Shown here in pieces: positions 27,730 to 36,177 of a stretch of 64,000 nt of DNA. Position numbers and translations under genes: made by a program. The first letter of the stretch is position 1, and each line of letters starts with the position of its first letter. The stretch is from Solwaraspora sp. WMMD791. Its GTDB lineage: Bacteria > Actinomycetota > Actinomycetes > Mycobacteriales > Micromonosporaceae. Location of the stretch: contig NZ_CP120737.1 of the NCBI RefSeq assembly GCF_029581195.1, positions 3,759,001-3,823,000 on the forward strand, in the 5' to 3' direction. Below the pieces are notes generated by a model. That model was not told the DNA's origin. It worked only from the letters and a program-made list of their open reading frames with translations, and did no database searches.

Positions 27730-28844
27730 GCCCGGGAGTCCTGGTAGCTGCGCGGCACCCGGGGGCTGCCGAACCGGGTGACGATCTCGTAGTTGATGGT
27801 GCCGACGGCGGCGGCCCAGTCGTCGGCGGTGGGCTCGCCGTGGCGGCCGTCGCCGAAGAGGGTGGCCACGTCGCCGGCCCGGACCTCGTCGTCGCCGCAG
27901 TCGAGGACGATCTGGTCCATGCAGACCCGGCCGGCGATGGTCCGGTTGCGCCCGGCCAACTGGACCGGGCCGCAGTTGGAGGCGTGCCGGGGCACCCCGT
28001 CGGCGTAGCCGAGCGGCACCACGGCGAGGGTGCTCTCCCGCCCGGTGTGGTACGTGTGCCCGTACGACACGCCCTGACCGGCCGGGACCCGTTTGGTGAG
28101 CATCACCCGGGCCCGCACGCTCATCGCCGGGCGCAGCCCGTGGTCCGCGCCGGGCACCGGGGACAGCCCGTAGCAGGCGATCCCGGGTCGGACCAGGTCG
28201 AAGTGGGTGTCCGGGCGGGTCAGGGTGGCCGCCGAGTTCGCCAGGTGCCGGTAGCGGGGGCGGACGCCGTACCGGTGGGCGACCGCCAGACCCTCGTGAA
28301 AGGCGGCCAGCTGCCCGTCGATGGTGGGGTGCCCCGGCGCGTCGGCGAAGACGAAGTGGCTCCAGACGCCGACCACCTCTACGGTGCCGTCGGACTGCGC
28401 CTTGGCTGCGGCCTCGACCAGGTCGGGCCAGTCGTCGCCGGTGGCGCCGCCCCGGGACAACCCGGTATCGATCTTGAGGTGGAGGCGGGCCGGTCGGCCG
28501 GCCAGCCGGGCGGCGGCGACCGCCTCGGCGACCAGGTCGCGGCTGCCCACGCCGAGGTCGATGTCGGCGGTGACCGCCTCGTGCAGCGCCAGTCCGGGGG
28601 CGAGCAGCCAGGCCAGCACCGGTCCGGTCTGCCCGGCGGCGCGCAGTTGCAGCGCTTCGCTCAGGGTGCAGACCCCGAGCCAGTCGGCGCCGGCCTCGCG
28701 GGCGGCCCGGGCGGCGGCGACCATCCCGTGGCCGTACCCGTCGGCCTTGACCACCGCCATCAGCTCGGCGCTGGTCCCGGCTCGCAACCGGGCGACGTTC
28801 TCCCGGATCGCGTCCAGGTCGACCCGCACCTCTGCCTGCCACAT
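27726..28844 (-). CDS. alr: alanine racemase
   Basis: 372 residues. PLP enzyme interconverting L- and D-alanine for peptidoglycan. The cofactor Lys lies in AVVKADGYGHG, the pocket residues in HLANSAA and RPGIACYG, and the catalytic Tyr in VSYGHTYH. ATG at 28844 has no ribosome site; TAGTCT lies 6 bases upstream, fitting a leaderless message. First gene of alr-hydrolase-tsaE. Confidence 0.96.
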   Translation of the reverse strand: MWQAEVRVDLDAIRENVARLRAGTSAELMAVVKADGYGHGMVAAARAAREAGADWLGVCTLSEALQLRAAGQTGPVLAWLLAPGLALHEAVTADIDLGVGSRDLVAEAVAAARLAGRPARLHLKIDTGLSRGGATGDDWPDLVEAAAKAQSDGTVEVVGVWSHFVFADAPGHPTIDGQLAAFHEGLAVAHRYGVRPRYRHLANSAATLTRPDTHFDLVRPGIACYGLSPVPGADHGLRPAMSVRARVMLTKRVPAGQGVSYGHTYHTGRESTLAVVPLGYADGVPRHASNCGPVQLAGRNRTIAGRVCMDQIVLDCGDDEVRAGDVATLFGDGRHGEPTADDWAAAVGTINYEIVTRFGSPRVPRSYQDSRA

Positions 28845-28850
28845 GGGTCC

Positions 28851-28856
28851 AGACTA
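28851..28856 (-). promoter_or_regulatory. -10 element for a leaderless transcript (TAGTCT)
   Basis: TAGTCT on the minus strand ends 6 bases before the ATG of alr. Confidence 0.55.
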
Positions 28857-28860
28857 CTGA

Positions 28861-30384
28861 TCAGTCACCTGATCGGGCAGCTTCCGCACTGGTCAGATCA
28901 GCTACCGCCGGACCCGTCGGGTTCGCCGCCGTACTGGTCAGCTCGGCCACCACCGGCCGCAGCGCGGCGGCGACCTCGGCCGCCGTCACCGGGCCGGCGG
29001 CGGCCGCGCGGCGGCCGGCCAGCCCGTGGGTGTACGCGGCGGCAAGGGCGGCGTGCTCCGGTGCCAGACCGGCGGCGAGCAGTGACCCGAGCAGACCCGC
29101 CAGGACGTCCCCGGTGCCGCCGGTGGCCAGCGCCGGGGTGCCGGTGGGGTTGACGTAGGCGCGGCCGTCGGGGGTGGCGACCACCGTACGATCGCCTTTG
29201 AGTAGGACGGTGGCCCGCATCCAGGCGGCCAGTCGCAGCGCGGCGGCGACCCGGTCGTCGCCCGGCTGACCACCGGCCAGTCGGGCGAACTCCCGGTCGT
29301 GCGGGGTGACGACGGTCGGTGCCCGCCGGGCCCGCAGCTGTTCCGACCAGGTGCCGTCGACCAGCATGGTCAGGGCGTCGGCGTCGAGCACCACCGGCAC
29401 CGGTGCGGCCAGCACGGCCCGTAGTTCCGCGGCGGCGTGGTCGCCGCCACCGAGGCCGGAGCCGCACACCCAGGCCTGCACCCGGCCGGCGTCGGCGACC
29501 CGACCGGTGGCGATCACCGACGGGTACCGGGCGAGAACCTGCTCACCGGCGCTGCCGGCGTACCGGATCAGCCCGGTCGGACCGGCGACGGCCCCGCCGA
29601 CGGAGAGCACCGCCGCCCCCGGGTAGGTGGCCGACCCGGTGGCCACACCGACGACGCCCCGGGTGTACTTCTCGGCGGCCGGCACCAGCGCCGGCCACCA
29701 GCGCGCCACGTCGGCGTGGCCGGGCACCTCGAACGCGGGGGTGCCGCGCAGCCACGGCGTGAGCCCGATGTCGACGAGCTCGACCTGCCCGGCGTCGGCA
29801 GCGGCCGGCCCGACCGCCAGCGCCGGTTTGAGGCACCCGAAGGTCACGGTCACGTCGGCGCGGACGGCCGGTGCCGCGCCACCGCCGGTGTCGACCGCGA
29901 CGCCGCTGGGCACGTCGACGGCGACCACCGCCGGCCGCCCGCCGCGGGCCGAGGCCGCCGTGGTGGCGCGGGCCACCGCCTCGGCCGCCGGTGCGCGCAG
30001 ACCGCCGCTGCCGCCGATGCCGACGATGCCGTCGACCACCAGGTCGACGGAGCGGCCCGGACCGTCGGTGACCCGACCGCCGGCGGCGCGCAGCGCGGCG
30101 AGCCCACCGGCGTGTGCCCGCTGCGGGTGCAGCAGCCAGGCGGCGACCCGCGCCCCGCGCCGGGCCAGTCGGGCACCGGCGTAGAGCGCGTCGCCGCCGT
30201 TGTCGCCGGAGCCGACCAGCAGCAGCACCTCGGCGCCGTACACGCCGCCGGTCCCGGCGAGCAGCAGCGCGCAGCGCCGCGCCAGCCCGGCGGCGGCCCG
30301 CTGCATCAGGGTGCCCGGCGGCAGCGTAGCCATCAGCGCCTGCTCGGCACGGCGCACGTCGGACACCCGCCAGACTCCGATCAC
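28861..30384 (-). CDS. nnr: bifunctional NAD(P)H-hydrate epimerase / ADP-dependent dehydratase
   Basis: 507 residues. Repairs hydrated NADH and NADPH. The N-terminal half is the YjeF-N epimerase (RVSDVRRAEQALM, LLVGSGDNGGDALYAGARLA), the C-terminal half the NnrD kinase-fold dehydratase (VVLDADALTML, TVVTPHDREFARLAG, KGDRTVVATPDG, ATGGTGDVLAGLLGSLLA). GTG at 30384 is chosen because GGGAG lies 8 bases before it. It starts 31 bases after acpS and is probably co-transcribed with it. Confidence 0.95.
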   Translation of the reverse strand: MIGVWRVSDVRRAEQALMATLPPGTLMQRAAAGLARRCALLLAGTGGVYGAEVLLLVGSGDNGGDALYAGARLARRGARVAAWLLHPQRAHAGGLAALRAAGGRVTDGPGRSVDLVVDGIVGIGGSGGLRAPAAEAVARATTAASARGGRPAVVAVDVPSGVAVDTGGGAAPAVRADVTVTFGCLKPALAVGPAAADAGQVELVDIGLTPWLRGTPAFEVPGHADVARWWPALVPAAEKYTRGVVGVATGSATYPGAAVLSVGGAVAGPTGLIRYAGSAGEQVLARYPSVIATGRVADAGRVQAWVCGSGLGGGDHAAAELRAVLAAPVPVVLDADALTMLVDGTWSEQLRARRAPTVVTPHDREFARLAGGQPGDDRVAAALRLAAWMRATVLLKGDRTVVATPDGRAYVNPTGTPALATGGTGDVLAGLLGSLLAAGLAPEHAALAAAYTHGLAGRRAAAAGPVTAAEVAAALRPVVAELTSTAANPTGPAVADLTSAEAARSGD

Positions 30385-30415
30385 GGCCACCACTCCCTGC
30401 TCGTCGTTGCTCTGC

Positions 30416-30784
30416 TCATCGTTCGGCGACGACCATCGCCGAGGCGATGCCGCCGTCGTGGGACAGCGAGAGATGCCACCGGCGCACCCCACGCGCGGCC
30501 GCTGCGGCGGCGACCGTGCCGGAGACGGTCAGCCAGGGCCGGCCGTCCGGGTCGGCGACCACCTCGCAGTCGTGCCAGCGCAGTCCGGCCGGTGCGCCGA
30601 GTGCCTTGGCCACCGCCTCCTTCGCGGCGAAGCGGGCGGCGAGCGACGCCGGTGACCGGCGGTTGCCCGCCGGGGTCAGCAGCTCGGCCCCGGTGAACAG
30701 CCGGTCGGCCAGCGACGGCGTGCGGGCCACCGCACGGGCGAACCGCTCGACGGCGACGACGTCCAGCCCGACCGACACGATCAC
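30416..30784 (-). CDS. acpS: holo-[acyl-carrier-protein] synthase
   Basis: 122 residues. Transfers 4'-phosphopantetheine from CoA to acyl carrier protein. [16 protein letters not shown] carries the Mg-binding Asp, and [13 protein letters not shown] the second acidic site and CoA Lys; [16 protein letters not shown] is the C-terminal motif. GTG at 30784 is preferred over an ATG four codons earlier because TATGGT ends 7 bases before it and no ribosome site is seen. Confidence 0.95.
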   Translation of the reverse strand: MIVSVGLDVVAVERFARAVARTPSLADRLFTGAELLTPAGNRRSPASLAARFAAKEAVAKALGAPAGLRWHDCEVVADPDGRPWLTVSGTVAAAAAARGVRRWHLSLSHDGGIASAMVVAER

Positions 30785-30791
30785 ACCGGCC

Positions 30792-30797
30792 ACCATA
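30792..30797 (-). promoter_or_regulatory. -10 element for a leaderless transcript (TATGGT)
   Basis: TATGGT on the minus strand ends 7 bases before the GTG of acpS. It overlaps the alternative ATG at 30796, which argues against that start. Confidence 0.5.
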
Positions 30798-30919
30798 CCG
30801 GCGCTGGCGCATCCCCGGCCGCCGGTTGTCCACAGGGTGCAGCGGGACCGTCGGGATCGTCGCTAGCGTGTCGACACCGCCGCCGGCCGCCCGGTCGGCG
30901 CCCGGATCGGGAGGTGGGC

Positions 30920-31222
30920 ATGCAGGGGTTCTCCGGTGGACCGGGGCCGGTGACGGTGCGTCCGGCCACGTTGTACGACGTCGCCGACCGGCTCGCCGTG
31001 TCGGGTCAGCGGTTGGGGCACGGGCTCGGCGGTGGGCCGGAGCTGACCGTCGAGGCACCCGGCTGGGCGGCGGCCGATCTGCTGGCCGAGGTGGCCGCGG
31101 CGGTGCACCGGCAGCTCTGCCAGGCCGGGGCCGACGCGGTGTCGGCCGGGCGGGCGCTGGTGGCGGCCGCCGACGGCTACGCCGACGCCGACGCCCGGGC
31201 GGCCCGTCGGCTGGGGCGGTGA
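30920..31222 (+). CDS. small WXG100-like / type VII secretion target protein
   Basis: 100 residues. ATG at 30920 follows GGGAGG with 5 bases spacing. Predicted helical hairpin: one helix around residues 17-36, a turn at GW (48-49, GWAAADLL), and a second helix ending in the motif YADAD (87-91), which fits the YxxxD/E export signal of ESX (type VII) substrates. The W-x-G is imperfect (WAA). It resembles EspC-type (DUF2580) proteins. It overlaps the next gene by four bases (GTGA), as ESX partners often do. Likely role: secretion partner of that protein. Assignment is by pattern, not by a database match. Confidence 0.7.
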   Translation: MQGFSGGPGPVTVRPATLYDVADRLAVSGQRLGHGLGGGPELTVEAPGWAAADLLAEVAAAVHRQLCQAGADAVSAGRALVAAADGYADADARAARRLGR

Positions 31223-32841
31223 CCGCTGGGCCGGTGACCGCTGGGCCGGCGAGCGCGTACCAGCGGTTGTGGCGCGCCGACCCGGCCGCCTGGCAGGCGG
31301 CGGCGGTGGCCTGGCGGCGGGCGCAGCCGGTCGTCGACCGACGTACCGCCGACATCGTCGGGGCGGCCGACCGGCTGCGCCAGGGGTGGACCGGGCCGGC
31401 GGCGTCCGCCGCCGACGGGCGGTTGGCCGTCCTGCGTGACCGGTTGGCCGCCGCCGGCCCGGAGCTGTGCGTGGTCGACCAGGTCCTCAGCGGGTACGCG
31501 GAGCGGCTGAGCCGGGCCAAGGCGGTGCTCGCCGACTGGGTCGGTACGGCGGACCGGCTGGGTGTGTCCGTCGACCGTACCGGTCGGGTCACTGTGGACC
31601 CGACGGTGACCCGACCGGACGGTCCGACCCTGGCCGGTGCCGCCCGGGTGGCCGACGGGATCGCGGGGGCGCTCGCCCTGGCCGACGCGGCGGACGCCGA
31701 CGCGGCCCGTCGGCTCGACGCGCTCGCCACCGCCGCCGCGCAGGGCTGGCCGGCCCGGCCGCCGCCGACCCGGCCACCGACGCACGCCCCACCGGCACGG
31801 GTGCGGGCCTGGTGGGACGGGTTGACGTCGGCGCAGCGGCGGTGGCTGATCCGGCACGAGCCGGCCTGGACCGGCCGGCTCGACGGGCTGCCGGCGGCAG
31901 TGCGCGACCAGGCGAACCGGTTGGTGCTGGACCGCCGCCGGGCGGATCTGGTGCGCCAGCGGGGGGCGTTGCCCGACGGCGGCCCCGGTTCGGCGACGCT
32001 GGTCGGGCAGGCCCGCCGGCTGGACCGGTTGATCGCCGGTCTGGACGCGGTCGCCGGCCGGTTGGCCGCACCGACCGGGCCCCGGGCGTACCTGCTGGCG
32101 TTGGACGAGGGCTCGGCAGCGGTGTCCGGCGTGGGCGGGCCAGCTCCGACCGGCCGGGTGATCGTGGCGCTGGGCGATCCGGACGCGGCGGCGCGGGTGC
32201 TGACCCACGTGCCGGGGATGGGCAGCGGGCTGGCGCGCGCCGGTGGCGAGCTGGCCCGCACCGAGCAGGTGGTACGCCGCTGTCACGAGCTGGCGCCGCA
32301 GCAGGCGACCGCCGGGGTGTTGTGGCTGGACTACGCAGCTCCGGCGTTCGTCGACGAGGCGGCCAGCCCGCTGCCGGCTCAGCGGGGCGCGGTGGACCTG
32401 CAGCGGTTCCAGGCCGGGTTGGCCGCCGGGCGCGACGGCGGTGACCCGGCCGGGCTGACCGTGCTCGGGCACAGCTACGGATCGCTGGTGGTGGGCGCCG
32501 CGGCGCGGGATCCGCAGCTGGCGGCCGAGAGCCTGATCTTCGTTGGCTCGCCCGGGGTCGGGGTGGACCATGTCGGCGAGTTGGCGGTGCCGGCCGACCG
32601 GGTGTGGGCCAGCACCGCCGACGACGACGTCATCCGGCACGCGACCTGGCCGCAGCTGTGGCCGGGTGACCGGCTGTGGCACGGGCAGGACCCGAGCGCC
32701 GACGGGTTCGGCGCCCGGGTCTTCACCGGTGACGCGGCCGGCCACCTGGGCTACTGGGCGCAGGACAATCCGGCGTTGGACGCGATGGCCCGGATCGTGC
32801 TCGGCGGTGAGCACCAGCGGGACGTGGTCACTCGACAGTGA
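31219..32841 (+). CDS. WXG-domain alpha/beta hydrolase (DUF1023 type)
   Basis: 540 residues. The N-terminal ~110 residues are helical with a WTG turn at 57-59 (LRQGWTGPAASAADGRL), like a WXG100 domain. A Pro-rich linker follows (near 175), then the DUF1023 alpha/beta hydrolase: GMGSGL, LDYAAP and the nucleophile elbow GHSYGS, with a late His in GHLGYW. The start is a duplicated 15-base unit: GTG 31219 (overlapping the previous stop) or the in-frame GTG at 31234; the first is favoured by coupling. No classical signal peptide, so export, if any, would be through type VII secretion with the upstream protein. The last 14 bases overlap the convergent glmS. Confidence 0.85.
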   Translation: MTAGPVTAGPASAYQRLWRADPAAWQAAAVAWRRAQPVVDRRTADIVGAADRLRQGWTGPAASAADGRLAVLRDRLAAAGPELCVVDQVLSGYAERLSRAKAVLADWVGTADRLGVSVDRTGRVTVDPTVTRPDGPTLAGAARVADGIAGALALADAADADAARRLDALATAAAQGWPARPPPTRPPTHAPPARVRAWWDGLTSAQRRWLIRHEPAWTGRLDGLPAAVRDQANRLVLDRRRADLVRQRGALPDGGPGSATLVGQARRLDRLIAGLDAVAGRLAAPTGPRAYLLALDEGSAAVSGVGGPAPTGRVIVALGDPDAAARVLTHVPGMGSGLARAGGELARTEQVVRRCHELAPQQATAGVLWLDYAAPAFVDEAASPLPAQRGAVDLQRFQAGLAAGRDGGDPAGLTVLGHSYGSLVVGAAARDPQLAAESLIFVGSPGVGVDHVGELAVPADRVWASTADDDVIRHATWPQLWPGDRLWHGQDPSADGFGARVFTGDAAGHLGYWAQDNPALDAMARIVLGGEHQRDVVTRQ

Positions 32842-34759
32842 CCGACTTCGCCAGGTTGCGCGGCTGGTCGACGTCGTGGCCCCGGGCGGCGGCGATCTCG
32901 CAGGCGAGCACCTGCAGCGGCACCGTGGTCAGCAGCGGCGCGAGCAGGGTCGGGGTGCGCGGTACGTAGATCAGTTCGTCGGCGTACGGCACGACGGCGG
33001 TGTCGCCCTCTTCGGCGATCACCACGGTACGGGCACCCCGGGCCCGGACCTCCTGGATGTTGGAGACGATCTTGTCGTGCAGCATGCCCCGGCCGGCCGG
33101 CGACGGCACCACGCAGACCACCGGGGTGCCCTGGTCGATCAGGGCGATCGGGCCGTGCTTGAGCTCGCCGGCGGCGAAGCCCTCGGCGTGCATGTAGGCC
33201 AGCTCCTTGAGCTTGAGCGCGCCTTCGAGGGCCACCGGGTAGCCGACGTGCCGGCCGATGAACAGCACCTGGTTGGCGGTGGACAGGTCACGGGCCAGCT
33301 GCCGGACCGGCTCCATCGCGGCGAGCAGCTGACGCAGCTTGCCCGGGATCTCCTGGAGCTGGCTGACCACCGCTTCGACCTCGTCGGCGTACTTGATGCC
33401 GCGCACCTGGGCCAGGTGCAGGCCGATCAGGTAGCAGGCGACCAACTGGGTGAGGAAGGCCTTGGTGGAGGCGACCGCGATCTCCGGGCCGCCGTGGGTG
33501 TAGAGCACCGCGTCGGACTCGCGCGGGATGGTGGAGCCGTTGGTGTTGCAGATCGCCAGCACCCGGGCCTTCTGCTCCTTGGCGTGGCGCAGCGCCATCA
33601 GGGTGTCCATCGTCTCGCCGGACTGGGAGATCGCCACGACCAGGGTGGATCGGTCCAGCACCGGGTCGCGGTAGCGGAACTCACTGGCCAGCTCCACCTC
33701 GCACGGGATCCGGGTCCAGTGCTCGATGGCGTACTTGGCGACCATGCCGGAGTGGTACGCCGTACCGCAGGCCACGATGAAGACCTTGTCGACGTCGCGC
33801 AGGTCCTGGTCGGTGAGGCGGACCTCGTCGAGCATGATCTCGCCGGTCTCGGTGAGCCGGCCGAGCAGGGTGTCGGCGACCGCCTGCGGCTGCTCGGCGA
33901 TCTCCTTGAGCATGAAGTAGTCGTAGCCGCCCTTCTCGGCGGCGGAGGCGTCCCAGTCGATGTGGAAGTCTCGGCCCAACGCGGGTGCGCCGGTGAAGTC
34001 GGTGATCTCGATGCTGTCCGGGGTGATCAGCACGACCTGGTCCTGACCGAGTTCGACGGCGTCGCGGGTGTGTTCGATGAACGCGGAGACGTCGCTGGCC
34101 AGGTAGTGCTCGCCCGGGCCGCGCCCGACCACCAGTGGGGAGTTGCGGCGGGCACCGACCACCGCGTCGGGGATGGCGGCGTCGACGGCCAGCAGGGTGA
34201 AGGCGCCTTCGAGGCGCTGGCAGACCCGGCGCATCGCGGCGGCGAGCAGTTGGGGCCCGTCCGGTTCACCGGCGGCCCGCAGGTCGGCCAGGGCGGCGGC
34301 GAGCAGGTGGGCGGCGCACTCGGTGTCGGTGTCGCTGACGAACTCGACGCCGTCGGCCTCCAACTCGGCCACCAGCTTGGCGAAGTTCTCGATGATCCCG
34401 TTGTGGATCACCGCGACCCGGCCGTCGCGGGACAGGTGCGGGTGGGCGTTGCGGTCGGTCGGGCCGCCGTGGGTGGCCCACCGGGTGTGGCCGATGCCGG
34501 CGGTGCCGTCGCCGATGCCGATGGGCGGCGGGCAGCCGGTCTCGGTGCCGGCACCCGCGGTGGCGGAGCCGAACCGCTCGTCGCCGAGGGCCTTCTCCAG
34601 GTTGCTCAGTTTGCCGGCCCGCTTCTCGGTCCGCAGCTCGTCGCCGCAGACGATGGCGACGCCGGCCGAGTCGTAGCCCCGGTACTCGAGTCGCCGGAGC
34701 CCGTCCAGCACGATTCCCAACGCCGGTCGCGCACCGACGTACCCCACGATTCCACACAT
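32828..34759 (-). CDS. glmS: glutamine-fructose-6-phosphate aminotransferase (isomerising)
   Basis: 643 residues. Makes glucosamine-6-phosphate for cell-wall amino sugars. The start must be the ATG at 34759, since Met removal exposes the catalytic Cys1 of CGIVGYVG; an upstream ATG would bury it. The glutaminase domain (LEYRGYDSAGVA, GHTRWATHG) is followed by two SIS domains (CGTAYHSGMVAKY, SQSGETMDT, SVTVE end). Leaderless-type TAGGCT lies 7 bases upstream. Works with glmM, 3.3 kb away. Confidence 0.97.
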   Translation of the reverse strand: MCGIVGYVGARPALGIVLDGLRRLEYRGYDSAGVAIVCGDELRTEKRAGKLSNLEKALGDERFGSATAGAGTETGCPPPIGIGDGTAGIGHTRWATHGGPTDRNAHPHLSRDGRVAVIHNGIIENFAKLVAELEADGVEFVSDTDTECAAHLLAAALADLRAAGEPDGPQLLAAAMRRVCQRLEGAFTLLAVDAAIPDAVVGARRNSPLVVGRGPGEHYLASDVSAFIEHTRDAVELGQDQVVLITPDSIEITDFTGAPALGRDFHIDWDASAAEKGGYDYFMLKEIAEQPQAVADTLLGRLTETGEIMLDEVRLTDQDLRDVDKVFIVACGTAYHSGMVAKYAIEHWTRIPCEVELASEFRYRDPVLDRSTLVVAISQSGETMDTLMALRHAKEQKARVLAICNTNGSTIPRESDAVLYTHGGPEIAVASTKAFLTQLVACYLIGLHLAQVRGIKYADEVEAVVSQLQEIPGKLRQLLAAMEPVRQLARDLSTANQVLFIGRHVGYPVALEGALKLKELAYMHAEGFAAGELKHGPIALIDQGTPVVCVVPSPAGRGMLHDKIVSNIQEVRARGARTVVIAEEGDTAVVPYADELIYVPRTPTLLAPLLTTVPLQVLACEIAAARGHDVDQPRNLAKSVTVE

Positions 34760-34766
34760 GGCCCGT

Positions 34767-34772
34767 AGCCTA
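34767..34772 (-). promoter_or_regulatory. -10 element for a leaderless transcript (TAGGCT)
   Basis: TAGGCT on the minus strand ends 7 bases before the ATG of glmS. Confidence 0.55.
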
Positions 34773-34897
34773 ACCCACCTCCGCTCATCACGTGTGCGCA
34801 TAACCCCCTCGATCGCTCACGACACCTGATCAGTAAGCGGCTATAGACGTCATTCCGGATAAAACACGGCTGCCGTCATTTGCTTCGATGGACCGCA

Positions 34898-34903
34898 TAA
34901 AGT
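34898..34903 (+). promoter_or_regulatory. -10 element for a leaderless transcript (TAAAGT)
   Basis: TAAAGT ends 6 bases before the GTG at 34910. The 100 bases upstream are AT-rich for this genome, as expected of the divergent promoter region. Confidence 0.5.
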
Positions 34904-34909
34904 GGCGAG

Positions 34910-36115
34910 GTGGTCACCTCCCCCGACGTACCCGCCGACATCGACCCGCTGGTGCACCGGATGCGCCCGTTCGGGACGACGATTTTCGCCGAGATGTCCG
35001 CACTCGCGGTGCGCACCGGGGCGGTGAACCTCGGCCAGGGTTTCCCGGACACCGACGGACCGACGGCGATGCTCACCGCCGCCGCCGAAGCGATCCGGAC
35101 CGGGCAGAACCAGTACCCGCCCGGCCCCGGCATCCCGGCGCTGCGCGAGGCGGTCGCCGGGCACCAACGCCGGTTCTGGGGCCTCGACTACGACCCGGCG
35201 ACCGAGGTCCTGATCACCGCCGGCGCGACCGAGGCGATCGCCGCCGCGATCCTCGCGCTCTGCGAACCCGGCGACGAAGTGGTCTGCTTCGAGCCCTACT
35301 ACGACTCGTACGCCGCGACGATCGCTCTCGCCGGCGCGGTCCGCCGACCGGTCACCCTGCGCCCAGACGGCGACGGCCGGTACGCCGTCGACCCGGCCGC
35401 GCTGCGCGCCGCGTTCAGCCCGAAGACCCGGCTGGTGCTGCTCAACTCGCCGCACAACCCGACCGGCAAGGTCTTCACCCTGACCGAACTGTCGGCGATC
35501 GCCGCGCTCTGCCGCGAACACGACGTCTGGGCGGTCACCGACGAGGTGTACGAGCACCTGGTCTTCACCGACGCCGACGCCCCGCACATCCCGCTGGCGA
35601 CCCTGCCCGGGATGCGCGAGCGGACCCTGCGGATCTCGTCGGCCGGCAAGACCTTCTCCTGTACGGGCTGGAAGATCGGCTGGGCCAGCGGTCCTGCCCC
35701 CCTGGTCGCCGCCACCACCCGGGTCAAGCAGTTCCTCACCTACGTCAACGGCGCACCGCTGCAACCGGCGGTCGCGGTGGCGCTGAACCTGCCGGACAGC
35801 TACTACACCGGGCTGCGCGAGCGCATGCAGGCCCAGCGCGACCAGCTGGTGGCGGGACTGCACCGGGCCGGGTTCCGGGTGCTGGTCCCGGAGGGCACCT
35901 ACTTCGCCACCGCCGACATCAGCGCGCTCGGCGGTACCGACGGCGTGGAGTTCTGCCGGTCACTGCCGCAACGCTGCGGCGTGGTCGCCGTACCGACCCA
36001 GGTCTTCTACGACGACCCCGACGCGGGCCGGCTGCTGGTCCGGTTCGCCTTCTGCAAACGGCCCGAGGTCCTGGCCGAGGCCACCCGGCGATTGGCCGCA
36101 CTGCGCCAGCGGTGA
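34910..36115 (+). CDS. dapC: PLP-dependent aminotransferase, DapC type
   Basis: 401 residues, fold type I. NLGQGFPDTDGP, NQYPPGPGIPALREAVA, SPHNPTGKVF, TDEVYEHLVF and the cofactor Lys in ISSAGKTFSCTGWKIGWA are complete, with the C-terminal RFAFCKR carrying the carboxylate-binding Arg. The sequence follows the mycobacterial DapC group (N-succinyl-diaminopimelate aminotransferase, lysine and cell-wall synthesis) closely along its whole length; related kynurenine or methionine aminotransferases remain possible. GTG at 34910 has no usable ribosome site but a TAAAGT 6 bases upstream. Confidence 0.85.
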   Translation: MVTSPDVPADIDPLVHRMRPFGTTIFAEMSALAVRTGAVNLGQGFPDTDGPTAMLTAAAEAIRTGQNQYPPGPGIPALREAVAGHQRRFWGLDYDPATEVLITAGATEAIAAAILALCEPGDEVVCFEPYYDSYAATIALAGAVRRPVTLRPDGDGRYAVDPAALRAAFSPKTRLVLLNSPHNPTGKVFTLTELSAIAALCREHDVWAVTDEVYEHLVFTDADAPHIPLATLPGMRERTLRISSAGKTFSCTGWKIGWASGPAPLVAATTRVKQFLTYVNGAPLQPAVAVALNLPDSYYTGLRERMQAQRDQLVAGLHRAGFRVLVPEGTYFATADISALGGTDGVEFCRSLPQRCGVVAVPTQVFYDDPDAGRLLVRFAFCKRPEVLAEATRRLAALRQR

Positions 36116-36164
36116 GCGCCAGCGGTGGGCACCGCACGACGCGTGCGGATGTGCGGTGACGACC

Positions 36165-36170
36165 TAGACT
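36165..36170 (+). promoter_or_regulatory. -10 element for a leaderless transcript (TAGACT)
   Basis: TAGACT ends 7 bases before the GTG at 36178, although the preceding gene ends only 62 bases upstream; so this gene probably has its own promoter. Confidence 0.5.
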
Positions 36171-36177
36171 GCGCCAG

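Noticed and set aside
27730-28842. Open frame extending the alpha/beta hydrolase upstream through alr
   Set aside because: It is a shadow of alr with Arg/Gly-rich composition; the hydrolase starts at the ATGA overlap at 27729.
34760-34909. glmS ribozyme or other structured leader before glmS
   Set aside because: The -10-like hexamer lies 7 bases before the ATG, leaving no room for a leader, and no ribozyme core is visible.
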